The notes beneath the pieces are model-generated. The model did not search any database. It had not been told where the DNA came from and worked only from the letters and a program-made list of their open reading frames with translations. Made by a program: the position numbers and the translations under genes. A DNA stretch of 64,000 bases from Ailanthus altissimus (taxonomy: Eukaryota > Streptophyta > Magnoliopsida > Sapindales > Simaroubaceae), in the NCBI GenBank assembly GCA_946807835.1, contig OX327693.1, positions 12,107,501-12,171,500 on the forward strand, in the 5' to 3' direction. Of the stretch, positions 23,184 through 34,436 are shown piece after piece (position 1 is the first letter of the stretch; each line of letters begins with the position of its first letter).

Positions 23184-23517
23184 ATAGGATTTCAGTGTGT
23201 AAACTGAAGTTTAAGCTATTTAAGGTGTCTTGCTATTTTTGTTTTATATAATTTCGTGGAAATATTCATTAGATTGGGTCTCTAGTATTTGAATTGCAAC
23301 TCTGAAGCATTAGAATTAATTCTTAGTAATTTGTGGGTTGAAGATGATTTGGCTGAGTTGAGTTATTCCTGAACCTTGAAATTTTGAACTTTATTCAATT
23401 GTTGCTATCTGATTTTATTTACTGAATTGGTGAAAAAACAAATTTAGTTTGAGAAGTGTGTTTTTAGCTACTGGTTGTGTTGTTCATTGTTCATACTTGT
23501 TGGGATTTTTGTTAATA

Positions 23518-24730
23518 ATGGCTGAAGATAATGCAAGTAGAGTACCAAAGGGACTAAGTTTAGAACAAGCTCAAGTCATGGGCTTACAACTTGCTCATGA
23601 TGAATTTCGAGGTGAGATTACTGAAATTCGTGGACAACGTGCTGCAATTATAGAAATGATGCAAAGAAATACTTTGTAACCCTAACAAAGGCAGGTAGGG
23701 CGTAGGGTACCTCGGAATGACCTAGGGGATGCTGAAGATGAACCAAATCGGGATGATGAGACTGAAGATAGGAGTAGGATAAGGAGGCAGCAAAATGACC
23801 CTACTAGTGGTATCAAACTTAATATACCACCATTTAGAGGTACTAGTTCTCCTGAGGAGTATCTTGAATGGGTTCAAAAGGTAGAAAGGGTGTTTGATTG
23901 GCATGAGTACCCTGAGGCAAAGAAGTGTAAGGTAGTAGCACTTGAGTTTATCGATTATGCACTTTTGTGGTAGGAAAACTTAAAAGCTCAGCGAAGAAGG
24001 GATGACGAAGAAGAAGTTACGAGCTGGCCACTTATAAAAAGATTAATGAAGAAGAGATTTGTTCCGGATTACTATAAACAAGAATTATACATCAAACTCC
24101 AGACTTTGCGGCAAGGTTCCTTGAGTGTGGAGGAGTATGTGAAAGAATTTGAGCTGTTGCTGATTCGCTGTGATTTGAATGAACCTCAAGAGCAACCAAT
24201 AGCTAGATTCCTTGATGGATTGAAGAGGGACATAGCTAATGTTGTTGAGTTATAGCCCTTCATATTTCTTGAGGATTTCATAAAACTTACAACTAAAGTA
24301 GAAAGACAGCAGAAAAGAGGGAGTATCATATGAGGTCAACTACAACAAGTAATACAAAGGCTGTTTCTTCACCTTCGCGAACATGGAACACACCTAAACG
24401 TGATGAGAAAGTGGAGTTCAGTAAGAAAAGTGCTAGTTCAGGTTCATTGAAAGGAAAGGAGAAGGTATTTGAACCTCAATTTTCCAGGAGGTTGCGAGAC
24501 ATCAAGTGTTTCAAGTGGTTGAGAAATAGGCATATTGCTTCTGAATGTCCAAATAAGAGGGTGATGGTTTTACAAGGGAAGCATGGAGAGCTTGTAAGTG
24601 AAGATGAGGTTGAAATGGAAGAGGAATCTAAAGTCGAAGTGACTGAACAAGAAGAGAATCTTGAGCCAATGGAGGAAAATTTATTAGTTATTTAAAGGAT
24701 TTTGAGTGCTGAAGTTGATATTGGTTTGGA
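23518..24730 (+). pseudogene. Gypsy gag remnant
   Basis: Starts at an ATG giving MAEDNASRVPKGLSLEQAQ. A retrotransposon gag domain follows at about 23800-24255, with IPPFRGTSSPEEYLEWVQKV, a FVPDYYKQELYIKLQTLRQG segment and SVEEYVKEFELLL. Gag forms the particle that packages the RNA. Breaks: TAA at 23677, TAG at 23971 (in a spot where a Trp pair is usual), TAG at 24253, and a frame change before 24330. The zinc knuckle near 24505-24550 has lost its second Cys (KCFKWLRNRHIASEC), so RNA binding would be impaired even without the stops. Confidence 0.9.
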
Positions 24731-25135
24731 ATAGCGCGAAAACATCTTTCATACAAGATGTCAAATCCGAGATAAGGTTTGTGCCATGATCATTGATAAT
24801 GGTAGTTGTACCAATGTTGCATCCACCACTTTAGTGGAGAAACTGGGATTAACTACTGTTCCACATCCAAAATAATACAAATTGCATTGACTTAATGATA
24901 AGAGAGAGATTCAGGTTACAAGACAGGTTCATGTGCCATTCTCATTAAAACCTTTCATGATGAGGTTTTATGTGATGTGGTTTCTATGATAGCTAGTCAT
25001 GTGTTATTATGACGTCAATGGCAATTTGATAATGATGTGACTTATAATGGGCAAAGGAACACTTATGCATTTGTGCTGAATGGGAAGAAAGTGAATTTGA
25101 TGCCATTGAGTTCTCAATAAGTTAGAGAAGATCAG
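24731..25135 (+). pseudogene. Gypsy protease remnant
   Basis: Contains MIIDNGSCTNVAS at about 24789, the position of the retropepsin active-site motif (usually DSG or DGG in this group; here the middle residue is Asn). Several stops follow (near 24873, 24888 and 25010). The enzyme normally cleaves the polyprotein. Confidence 0.75.
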
Positions 25136-26899
25136 TTGCGGAATCAAAGGAAGATGATGGAATCTGGTAAAGGGTTAATGTTAGCCAAAAAGGGAGATGT
25201 TGAGCAAGCACTAGCTTCTGTGGGGGTTGTTTTCATGACTTGGGCGAAGCCTTTATTGCAAGTGGAGGGTTTGGATTTGCCAAGGCAGGTTGTGGAGTTG
25301 CTTGAAGAGTTCAAAGATGTATTTTCAGAAGAGCTACCATTGAGAGTACCGCCTATTCGAAAGATAGAGCATCAAATTGATTTGGTGCCTGGAGCTTTAC
25401 TTCCAAATAGACCAGCATATAGATGTAATCCGCAAGAAGCAAAAGAGATCAAAAGTCAGGTTGGTGAGCTCTTAGAGATGGGCTATGTGCATGAGTCACT
25501 TAGTCCTTATTCAGCGCCTACTTTGCTTGTTCTAAAGAAGGATGGTACCATAAGAATGTGTGTGGATAGTCGGACTATCAACAAGATAACGGTTAAGTAT
25601 CAATTCCCTATTCCTAGACTTGATGATATGCTTGATGAATTGCATGGTGCTGTTTATTTTTCTAAAGTTGATTTGATGAGTAGATATCACCAAATTAGGA
25701 TGAAAGAAGGTGATGAATGGAAAACAGCCTTTAAAACTAAGCATGGATTGTATGAGTGGATGGTGATGCCGTTTGGGCTTTCTAATGCACCTAGTACATT
25801 TAAGAGACTCATAAACCATGTTTTGAGGAAGTTTATTGGGCTGTTTGTTGTGGTCTATTTTGATGATATCTTGATCTATAGTAAAACTTTTGATGATCAT
25901 GTGAAGCATCTTATGGCTGTATTTGAGATCTTGCGTGATGCTAAGCTGTATGGAAACCTCAAGAAGTGCTATTTCTGCCAAGATAGTGTTATTTTTTTGG
26001 GGTATGTTGTTTCTGGTAGTGGAATTAAGGTTGATAAGGAGAAGGTTAAGGCAATTCGTGATTGGCCTAAACCTACTGATGTTGCAGATGTGAGAAGTTT
26101 TCATGGTTTGGCCTCTTTCTATAGGCGATTTATTAAAGACTTTAGTTCTATTGTTGCGCCTATGACAGAGTGTTTGAAAAAGGGGAATGAGTTTAGGTGG
26201 AATGAGAATGCACAGAAGTCATTTGAGCTGATTAAAGAACAATTATATTCTGCTCCAGTCTTAGCACTTCCTGATTTTGCTAAGACATTTGAAATAGAGT
26301 GTGATGCTTCAGGGGTTGGTGTTGGGGCTGTTTTGATGCAAGAAAAGAGGCTAATTGCTTTCTTTAGTGAGAAGCTAAATGGGGCACGTTTAAACTACTT
26401 TATTTATGACAAGGAGTTTTATGCATTGATTCGGGCTCTCAAGGTATGACAACATTATCTATTACCTAAAGAGTTCGTTATTCATACTGACCATGAATCG
26501 TTAAAGTATCTTAAAGGGCAGAACAAGCTGAATAGAAGACATGCCAAATGGGTAGAGTTTATGGAGCCATTTCCATATGTTATAAAATACAAGAAGGGGC
26601 AAACTAATGTCATTGCTGATGCTCTTTCTAGGAGGTATGCATTGATTTCTATGTTAAATGCAAGGCTTTTGGGTTTTGAACAGGTGAAAGAACAATATAC
26701 AAGTGATTCATACTTTGCTAATATGATGTCTAAATGTGCTAAAGGGGCTTGTGATGGGTTCTTTATGCATGATGGTTACTTGTTCAAATTGGGCAGAATG
26801 TGTATACCTTCAAGATCCTTACGTGAGTTGCTTATGCGTGAGGCTCATGGGGTGGTCTTAGTGGTCATTTTGGGGAGAAGAAAACTTATGAGCTATTGA
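25136..26899 (+). pseudogene. Gypsy reverse transcriptase and RNase H
   Basis: One long frame with a single internal TGA (26447-26449), placed where related elements have a Trp (TGG). RT block order is normal: [66 protein letters not shown] and the catalytic [11 protein letters not shown] (FDD at 25859-25867). RNase H follows with [14 protein letters not shown] (first catalytic Asp at 26302), then [10 protein letters not shown] and ADALSRR. The [14 protein letters not shown] wording is of the CRM/Reina chromovirus type. The frame is lost at a four-G run (26849-26852), where one G appears to be missing. Confidence 0.92.
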
Positions 26900-27922
26900 A
26901 AGAGCACTTCTTTTGGCCCAATATGCTGCAGGATGTTCATAAAGTTGTTGAAAGATGTGTAATTTGCAAGAAAGCTAAGGGTAAAGAGAATGCATATGGA
27001 CTATATATGCCTTTACCTATCCCAGAGCAACCATGGATGGATATTAGTATGGATTTTGTGCTTGGATTACCTAGAACACAGCGTGGGAAGGATTCAGTGA
27101 TGGTTGTGTGATCGGTTCTCCAAAATGTCACACTTTATTCCTTGTAACAAAACTAATGATGCTATTCATATTGCTGGTTTATTTTTTTAGAGAAATTGTA
27201 CATTTGCATGGAATCCCTAAAAGCATTGTCTCTGATCGTGATACAAAGTTCTTAAGCTATTTTTGGAAGACTCTTTGGAAGAAGCTTGGAACAAAGTTAC
27301 TTTTCAATACTGCTTGTCATCCACAAACTGATGGGCAAACTGAGGTAGTGAACCGTACTCTATCTTCTTTATTACGGGTTGTTATAAATAAGAACTTAAA
27401 GAGTTGGGATACTTGTTTGCCTATTGTGGAGTTTGCATACAACTGTAGTATGCATGGGGCTACAAAATTTTTACCATTTGAGATTGTGTATGGATTTAAT
27501 CCATTTGTTCCTATTGACCTTGTTCCTATTCCAATTGATGAGAGGACATCTATGGATGGGGTTAAGAATGCAGAATTGATGAAGAAGCTTTATGAGCAGG
27601 TTCGAATTCATATTGAGGAGAAAACAGTTAAGTATGTTAAGCATGCTAATAAAGGACGAAAAATGATTAGCTTTGAACTTAGTGATCTTGTTTGGATCCA
27701 TCATAGCAAGGGAAGATTTCCTAGCAAGCAGAAGTCCAAGCTGATGCCAAGAGTTGATGGACCTTTTCGGATTGTAGAGAAGGTAAATAGTAATGCTTAC
27801 AAAGTTGAACTTCCTGGTGATTACAATGTTTCAGCCACTTTTAATGTGAAGGACTTATCTCCTTATTTGGAAGATTTAGAAGATTCTGATTTGAGGGCAA
27901 ATCATTCTCTACCTGGGGGTGA
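26840..27922 (+). pseudogene. Gypsy integrase, running into the 3' LTR
   Basis: After the frameshift at 26849 the integrase continues with EHFFWPNMLQDV, a CVIC zinc-finger half and MDISMDFVLGLP (first catalytic Asp). Two more frame changes occur near 27108 and in a T-run at about 27180-27189. The core then resumes with IVSDRDTKFLSYFW (second Asp) and HPQTDGQTEVVNRTL (catalytic Glu). The C-terminal GPY/F-type module (VDGPFRIVEKVNSNAYKVEL) is intact, and SPYLEDLEDSDLRANHSLPG closes it. The same frame passes without a stop into the 3' LTR and ends at about 28142. No chromodomain is seen. Confidence 0.92.
27911..27922 (+). other. Polypurine tract of the nested gypsy element
   Basis: ACCTGGGGGTGA directly before the 3' LTR. 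It lies within the coding frame of the polyprotein, as known for CRM-type elements. Confidence 0.7.
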
Positions 27923-28712
27923 TGATGTGCATCATGAAGGTTCTAAATCAACTCAAGAAGGTGAGCTGAGCTTAAAGGAGATTTCAGATGGTCCAATAAC
28001 AAGGGCTAAGGCTAAACAGCTTCAAAGGGCCATAAGTAGTCAAATTAGAGCTATTGAAGCTTCTATGGGATTAGAAGCTTGCGATCTGAATGGAAATGAG
28101 CTAAATGTGTTTATTTATCTTCAATTAGAGATTGGGATGTGATTTAGAGACGTTTAGTGACGTTGGGCTTAAAGAAGCAGCTGAGGGCTTTCTTTCCATG
28201 CTATTGGGCTTAATTTACTTCTTATGTTGCTATTTTTATGTATTTGGGCCATTTTAAACTTGTTTAGCTTTATTTTAAATTGTTAAGTCATATTGGGCTT
28301 ATTTTGGGCTTTTAAAGTTAATTAGGTAACATTAGGGTTTTCCCTCATTTTATAAGCCTATATAAGGCATGTTAAAGTCTTATAGACGCAGTTGCCTCAT
28401 TGTGGAATTGGAAGCACGAAATAAAAGAGCTATTTCTCTCACAAAATTATCTTCTCAAGTTTTCTAGCTCTTGAAGACAGTTGGTGACTTATCACTCTTT
28501 GATCACCAAGAGTGTGGCGTCAAACCTTAAATTGATCCTTGTGGCGTCCATTTAACTTATCAAGGTATCTATTTAGTTCTATCATCTATCAAATTTACCA
28601 TTTAATTTTGTTATAATTTAGTCTAAACACTTAAAGAAAAATAACCAACAAAAGAACCAGATTTTATTCGAATTTTGGAATAATCTATATTTTTGGAAAT
28701 CAAGGCACATCA
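27923..28712 (+). repeat. 3' LTR of the nested gypsy element, with coding 5' part
   Basis: 790 bp, TGATGTGC...GCACATCA. Its first 220 bp encode the C-terminal tail of the polyprotein (ISDGPITRAKAKQLQ... up to the stop at 28140-28142). GPITRARAK-like tails are known in chromoviruses. Confidence 0.93.
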
Positions 28713-28717
28713 GTAAG
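28713..28717. repeat. Target duplication of the nested gypsy element, right
   Basis: GTAAG, identical to 22378-22382. Confidence 0.95.
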
Positions 28718-29345
28718 TCAAAGTTTGAACACATGGCTAACAAAATCCTAATAGATGTATGCTTGACGACTGGAGAGAATATCTCATGAAAATTAACTCC
28801 CTCTCTCTAAGTAAAACCTTATGCAACTAACCTAACCTTGAATTTTGTAGGCTCAATCCCCGGTATCCCCTCCTTTACCTTATATACCCACTTGTACCCG
28901 ACTAGCTTCTTTTGAGGTCTCTCCACTAACTTTCAGGTATTGTTCTTCCTAAAAGAACTAATTTCTTCTTCCATGGCCTGCTGCCATTCTTTCTTGTTTT
29001 CAGTCTTCATAGCCTCACCATATATCCTAGGCTCATCATACTCAAGAATGTAAGCAAAATTAAAGGCATGAGCAACTAAGTCTACTTGTGCATACTTGAC
29101 TGGTGGGTTAATTATTCTCCTTAGCTTGTCTCTGGCTAGCTGGTACTCTTCAAGTTCCATCTCAGGAGTTCTAGTTTTTCTTTGGGTGAAATTAGAGGAA
29201 CTTGCCGGTGTTCTTGGTTTTTCTTCAAGGATCTCCTCGTTGAAGTTTTGATCTGGGGGTATATCTAATCTATTTTCAGGCTCTACTTCAACTTCTATTG
29301 ACTCAGTTGCTGAGTCTTCCTTAGGCACAGGTTCTTCTTTCTCAT
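28718..29345 (-). pseudogene. Copia RT N-terminal part and linker
   Basis: The minus frame 29328-28933 carries an acidic linker (PKEDSATESIEVEVEPENRL) and then RIYGEAMKTENKKEWQQAME, the usual entry to plant copia RT. Beyond 28930 the next conserved phrases (LVGYKWVYKVKEGIPG) appear in another frame, with stops. The domain continues at 22377 on the other side of the gypsy insertion. Confidence 0.85.
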
Positions 29346-30540
29346 CTTCTTAGGAGGTTTTTAGCATCGTCGTCTCATCGAACGTCATGGCACGGCTTAT
29401 GATACTCCTTGGTGGTGTCAAGTCTTTACACCACACCTTGTATCCTTTCACTCATTCAGGATATCCTATGAATATCCCTTTGATAGCTCTAGGTTCCAAC
29501 TTCTCCTTTTTAACATGTACAAAGGCAGGGCAACCAAATATTCTGAGGAGGTCATATTTTGAAGGATTGCCAGACCATTTCTCTTCTGGGGTCTTGAAGT
29601 CAATTGCTGATGAGGGACTTCTATTAATTAAATAAGCTGCTGTCACTATAGCTTCTCCCCAAAATGCCTTGGACATCTTTACATTGGTAAGCATGCATCT
29701 AACCCTTTCAAGTAAGGTCATATTCATTATCTCAGTTACGCCATTCTGCTGTGGCATTGATCTCACCGTTCTATACCTTGCAATTCCATGCTTGGTACAA
29801 AACCCATCAAACTATCTATTGCAAAATTTGAGGCCGTTGTTAGTTTTCAACCTCTTCACTCTTTTGCCAGTCTAATTCTCAACAAGAGCCTTCCAAGTCT
29901 TGAATACTTCAAATGCTTAATCCTTACTCTTCAACACATAGACCCACAGCTTCCTTGAATAGTCATCAATTAAACTGAGAAAATACCTGGCACCACTACG
30001 AGTAGCTGTCTGAGTTGGCCCCCAAGATCCAAGTGTATGTAGTTAAGAGTCCCCTTAGTCTTGTATTCGCTGGTGCTAAACCTCACCCTATGTACTTTCC
30101 CAAACACACAATGCTCACAAAACTCTAAGGGCTGGAACTTATCCTCACCTAACGCCTTTTGACTAAATAACTTTTTTAGGTTTCTCTTGCCTAATTATGC
30201 CAGTCTAAGATGCCACAACTTGGTTTGCATACTCTCATCATCTATAGAGAATAGTGCAGAATCACTCATGACTTCACCTTTAAGCACATAAACACCTTTG
30301 CGCTTCTCTCCTCTCATCACCACCATGAAATCCTTCAAAACTCTTAAAATCCCTCCGCCGATCCTGATGGAACACCCATTCTAGTCTAGAGCCCCTAGTG
30401 AGATCAAGTTCCTCTTCAAGTCAAGAACATACCTAACATCTGTCAACTTTCTCACTCGCCCATCATGTAGCCTAAGCTTAACACTACCAATTCCCATCAT
30501 CTGACATATAACATCATTACCCATTAAGACCTTACCACCA
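29346..30540 (-). pseudogene. Copia integrase
   Basis: Minus frame 29766-29452 has MPQQNGVTEIMNMTLLERVR (active-site Glu region), FWGEAIVTAAYLINRSPSSA and GCPAFVHVKKEKLEPRAIKG, typical of the copia integrase end. Upstream, at about 30000-30200, LWHLRLA and EHCVFGKVHRVRFS correspond to the pre-integrase zinc region, with stops between. Integrase inserts the cDNA into the genome. At least four stops or frame changes are present. Confidence 0.85.
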
Positions 30541-30559
30541 CCAATGGGTTAAAAATTTG

Positions 30560-31450
30560 TAAACGAAGACTTGTGTAGGCACACGTGAAAAGTACAACCA
30601 GAATCAAGAACCCATTATTCAGAGTTCTTACCATTAGTAGAGATAAGTGTCTCTGCGCTATCATAGCTATCATTATAAACAAGCACGGCATCTGCTTTCT
30701 TCTTGTCTTGTGCTCTCTTTTTAAGACAGTCCTTTATGAAGTGCCCTTCTTTCTTGCAGTAATAGCACTTCCTAGGAGTCCTAGATCTCGACTTTGAGCC
30801 TTCTTTCCTTCCATCTCTATATGAGGGCCTTCCTCTTACAAATAAACTTTTTGCATTGACCTCGATCTGCTTCCCTAATAACTTTGAGTTTAATGATGAT
30901 TTCACATCACACATTGTTAAATTCTCTCTGCCATAGAGTAGTGTATCAACAAAGCTCTCATAACTCTTGGGGAGTGAACTCAGCAGGATAATTGCTCTAT
31001 CTTCATATTCTATCTTAATGTTAATAGACTCAAGATTAAGGATGATCTTATTAAAGGCGTCTATATGATCTTTCATCGGCGTTCCTTCTGACATGGACAG
31101 CTGATACAGCTTTTTCTTAAATGCAATCTGTTGGCCAATGATTTTTACATATAAAGAGAGTCAAGCTTCTTCCAAAGACTAATTGCCGTCGTTTCACCTG
31201 TTACTTCCCTTAGTACTTCATTGCTTAATGATAGAACGATTGTGCTATGAGCTCTTTCTTGAATGTCCCTTTTTTGTGCTTCAGCTTTAGATGACTCTGG
31301 CATCTTCTCTTCATAACTAGATGGAGCTGCAGTCTTCTCTAATGCCGAGCCTAGCTTTTGGCTCATCAACAACGCCTTAACCTTCATCTTCCACAAATTG
31401 AAGTCATTTACACTGTTGAATTTCTCTACCTCATACTTGGGTGTGGCCAT
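30560..31450 (-). pseudogene. Copia gag
   Basis: Starts at the ATG at 31450-31448 (MATPKYEVEKFNSVNDFNLW), about 16 bp downstream of the primer-binding site. The N-terminal gag helix domain runs to 31145. After one frame change it resumes at 31094 with MKDHIDAFNKIILNLESINI and an intact CCHC knuckle, CYYCKKEGHFIKDC. The opening wording resembles Tork-type copia gag proteins. Gag coats the element RNA in the particle. Confidence 0.9.
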
Positions 31451-31466
31451 GTCTGCTTAGAACTGA

Positions 31467-31478
31467 GTTTTGATACCA
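31467..31478 (-). other. Copia primer-binding site
   Basis: Minus strand TGGTATCAAAAC just downstream of the 5' LTR, two mismatches from the initiator-Met site TGGTATCAGAGC. Confidence 0.8.
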
Positions 31479-31481
31479 GTT

Positions 31482-32083
31482 TGTTGGAGCAGAAGCACAC
31501 AAATAAGCAAAATCACCCAAGCATTATATGCAGAATAAGTAATTAAGGAATAAAGAAAGAAAGGGTAGAAGAAGAACACACAAAGATTTATGTGGTTTAG
31601 CAACTTGCCTACGTCCACGGCGGATCAAGATCATACTCTTCTCTTATTATAAATCACAAGGCACTACAAAGTGTGCCTTTTACAAGAAAGATCACAAAGA
31701 AAACTCTCTCTTGCACTTTAGAGATTTTCTCTCACAAAAAACCACAAAGATTTCTCAACATATCATAAAGATTGTTAATGATCAATAAGATGTATTTACA
31801 AGCCAATTGAGAGCCTTTATATAGGCTTTGGGACGTTCTAGATTTACCCTTAATGTGTGGGAGTCGTATTAGGGAGTTCTGAAATAAGTGGGAGGCGAAA
31901 TAAGAAAGTCTTAGTTTTTGTATATGCAATTTGCTCATTGCCTGGCGCTGCGGCGTCCACGCCTGGGCAATGCTCCCTTCGTCCTTCACCTCCTTTCGCA
32001 TCCGTGTTCGATCCTTGCGCACCCTATGTACTTAGTTTGATCTCTAAATCATATTTCGATGATTTTTAATCAATATTCTCACA
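31482..32083 (-). repeat. 5' LTR of the 20.4-kb copia element
   Basis: 602 bp, minus-strand start TGTGAGAATATTG, TG...CA ends. It is about 40 bp shorter than the 3' LTR, mainly in the GC-rich island (about 31935-31975). Confidence 0.92.
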
Positions 32084-32088
32084 AAACT
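32084..32088. repeat. Target duplication of the 20.4-kb copia element, right
   Basis: AAACT, matching 20418-20422. Confidence 0.85.
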
Positions 32089-32974
32089 CATATATGAGAT
32101 TTTGGTAATGGGATAGGTTAAGTATAACATACCCTATTTGAGTACGAGTTTGGAAGTAAGTTAAACTTAATTTAACACCTAATTGTCAACACTAATTATT
32201 AATTGGTATTGCATAATTGTCATATTTATAAAAAAAAATTAAAAATTAACAATTATTTGATAAATGAAAGGTATCAATTGATAATAAATTAGTTAGAATA
32301 CAAACTTTATGTCCTAATGTAACATTACTCATTATAGAATTAAAAATGTATAGTATTACTTGTTATATAATGAGAAGCAAGTTCAATTAATTTTTGAATC
32401 GACTAGTTTGTTGTTAAGGCTGGGCAAAATACTTATATTTAAATCGACTAGATCAAACTGTCCCGAAATTTTTGAATCAACCGGAGTTTGAGAATTATAA
32501 TTGGAACAGATCGGATTGAGTCGAGTTTAGAAAATTTCCAAACCATGAAATTAAACCAAAATACGAATTTCGAAATAGCGCCGTTCTGGCGAGTCCAAAA
32601 ACTTCAGCCATTTCTTCTTCCCTTTTCTTTCTCATCTTCTCTTCTCTTCATACCAACACTGCAGCCACAACTGTTGATGCCCGCAAGCGTGACCGCCATA
32701 TTTCATCTCCACCAAAACCCTACACTGCATCGAAATCTGTCAACATTGCTGTTATAGCTGATAGTCTAACTACTTAAGCCTTAAAAGGTGAGTTTAATAG
32801 ATCTAATTGATTCAATTTTCTGAAATTTGACTTGATAAGATAGAGATTGAATTATTAGATATTTGGGATACTCTCTGTATAAAAATATTTAAGAACAATG
32901 ACTAAATGGCTATCTCTAGATATTGACAAATTTTATAATCTTTTAGATATATTGTGATGATTACTTATAGAAAA
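32089..32974. other. Intergenic DNA with an exon-like segment
   Basis: Mostly AT-rich. From about 32575 to 32787 the base composition shifts to a C/T-rich, leader-like sequence, ending in AAAAG followed by GTGAGT at 32788, a good plant splice donor. The 89-codon plus frame across it is Ser/Pro/Leu-rich and not convincingly a protein. It could be the first (untranslated) exon of a lost gene. No downstream exon was found before the foldback element. Confidence 0.3.
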
Positions 32975-34017
32975 AAGGATATTTTGTTCCTACAATATGG
33001 TATAATACTCAATGTTTTTTCTTAAAATTTCAAATTACTTAATATTGTCTCTCTCTGTTAGGCTAATTATTGTTCGATCTGACTATTGAAGAGTAAAATT
33101 GTAATACAATAGAAAGATATCCATGCACTCTGACACGTATCAAATAATTATGAATTATTAAATAAATAAATAAAAACTCTACCACAATTAGCTCAGGCCA
33201 CCACTAGTCATCGGTAGTCGGTTGTTGTTTGTCTACAATAAAAATGATCAAACTTTATATTATTGGATTCTATTTTTTGTGATCTATATAATGGTGAAAT
33301 AATTTTTGACAAAAAAAAAAGACCAGAAGACAGTCAAATATGTAATGGGAGCAATGGATGTGGCGGCCACTAGCGGTTGCTATTAAACGGGGCAGCAGTA
33401 CATGTCATCGCTGTCCCATTTAACATCGATTGTCGTTCTGTGGAGGAGGGTGGCGACCATTGGCGGTGCACGTCAAACGGAGTGACGGTGATTTGCACAA
33501 TCACCACCGTTGGATAGATCAGCCCCGCTCCGTTGATATGTACTACCGGTGGCCGCCACCTCCCATTGCTTCTATTACGTATTTGGCTGCATTCTGGTCT
33601 TTTTTGTCGAAAATGATCCTATTATTGTGTATATCATAAAAAATAGAGTTTAATGATATAAATTTTGATGATTTTTGTCGTCAGAGTCCACCAAATGCTT
33701 GCTACCAACGAAGGGTTCTATTTTTTTTAAAATATTATTTTTACAAATTAAATTTAAAAATAAAAAAAAATATTAAAATTGATCTTATCAAAATGTGCTA
33801 CGTGTCTTTCTTTAATTAATTTCTAATTATTTATTAACACGTAAAAATAATATTTAACACTTGAATTTTAACATGGACAAAAATATCATTATACAAAGAA
33901 ATAAATTTTTTCATTAAATTTAACAATTATTGACTAATAGAGAAGAATAAAATTAAGTAATTTAAAACTTTAAAAATAAAATTGAGTATTATAACATATT
34001 GCAAGAACAAAAATATC
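32975..34017. mobile_element. Foldback (long inverted-repeat) element, about 1.04 kb
   Basis: The two halves (about 32975-33420 and 33425-34017) are reverse complements with mismatches and small indels over most of their length. Terminal pair: GATATTTTGTTCCTACAATA against GATATTTTTGTTCTTGCAAT. Inner pairs include AATACTCAAT, TAATTATTGTT, CTATTTTTTGTGAT and GGTGGCGGCCAC-like blocks. The centre is GC-rich (CGGCCACTAGCGG..., ACCGGTGGCCGCC). There is no coding capacity, as in non-autonomous DNA transposons of the MITE/foldback type. A clear target duplication was not found, so the superfamily is unassigned. Confidence 0.7.
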
Positions 34018-34184
34018 ATTTCCATTACTCATTATTTCCTCAAAGGCGGTTGCTTAAGCATTGTCACCAAGCATTCTGCACACGCAATATTCTTTGTCCC
34101 TACTTTTAATAAACCTTATTTAAACATAAATGGGCAAAACAAATGTGAATTTTGTGTAGTGAATACATATAACTAAGTTATATT

Positions 34185-34345
34185 AATTACACAAAATTCA
34201 CAATATTCTTCACATAAATAACCTTCACAAAGAATGGTGACATTATATCAGGAGGGATTTTGTTCATGCACAGCCCTGACACGGCTTCATATGCATGCGG
34301 ATTCTCATTAGACATGCAAAGAACACAAGAAATAAACTGATGTAT
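34185..34345 (-). pseudogene. Exon-like fragment, unidentified
   Basis: On the minus strand, an acceptor-like ACATCAG is followed by a frame reading CMSNENPHAYEAVSGLCMNK and IPPDIMSPFFVKVI, ending at a stop in the AT-rich flank. Composition is protein-like, unlike the neighbouring DNA, and the piece looks like a final exon. A second possible minus-strand piece at 34615-34760 carries a GTAAG donor-like site. I do not recognise the protein. It could be a captured gene fragment or the end of a decayed gene. Confidence 0.3.
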
Positions 34346-34436
34346 GGTTAAGATGATAAGAATGTTATGGATATAGGAACATGAAATCGCAAATTTATGT
34401 GATAACAGCTGAGTTGTCATGGAACCTTTATAGAAT

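Larger units (their letters stand above)
22383..28712 (+). mobile_element. Complete but inactive chromovirus-like Ty3/gypsy element
   Basis: 6330 bp with LTRs 22383-23169 and 27923-28712, each starting TGATGTGC and ending GCACATCA (perfect terminal inverted repeats), and GTAAG target duplications on both sides. Order: LTR, primer-binding site, gag, protease, RT, RNase H, integrase, polypurine tract, LTR, all on the plus strand. RT and integrase wording and the extension of the polyprotein into the 3' LTR resemble the CRM/Reina chromovirus group. A by-eye count gives roughly 30-35 differences between the LTRs (about 4%). Multiple stops and frameshifts abolish coding capacity. Confidence 0.95.
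20423..32083 (-). mobile_element. Ty1/copia element, split by a nested gypsy element
   Basis: The two LTRs (20423-21064 and 31482-32083) are flanked by identical AAACT target duplications. On the minus strand the order is LTR, primer-binding site, gag, integrase, RT, RNase H, polypurine tract, LTR, which is the copia order. After removal of the 6.3-kb insertion and its duplication, the element is about 5.3 kb. Several frameshifts and stops make it inactive. The LTRs differ from each other by many substitutions and indels, so the insertion is older than the gypsy element inside it. Confidence 0.93.

Noticed and set aside
25532..26104. A 190-codon minus frame inside the gypsy RT
   Set aside because: Shadow frame antisense to a clearly conserved RT.
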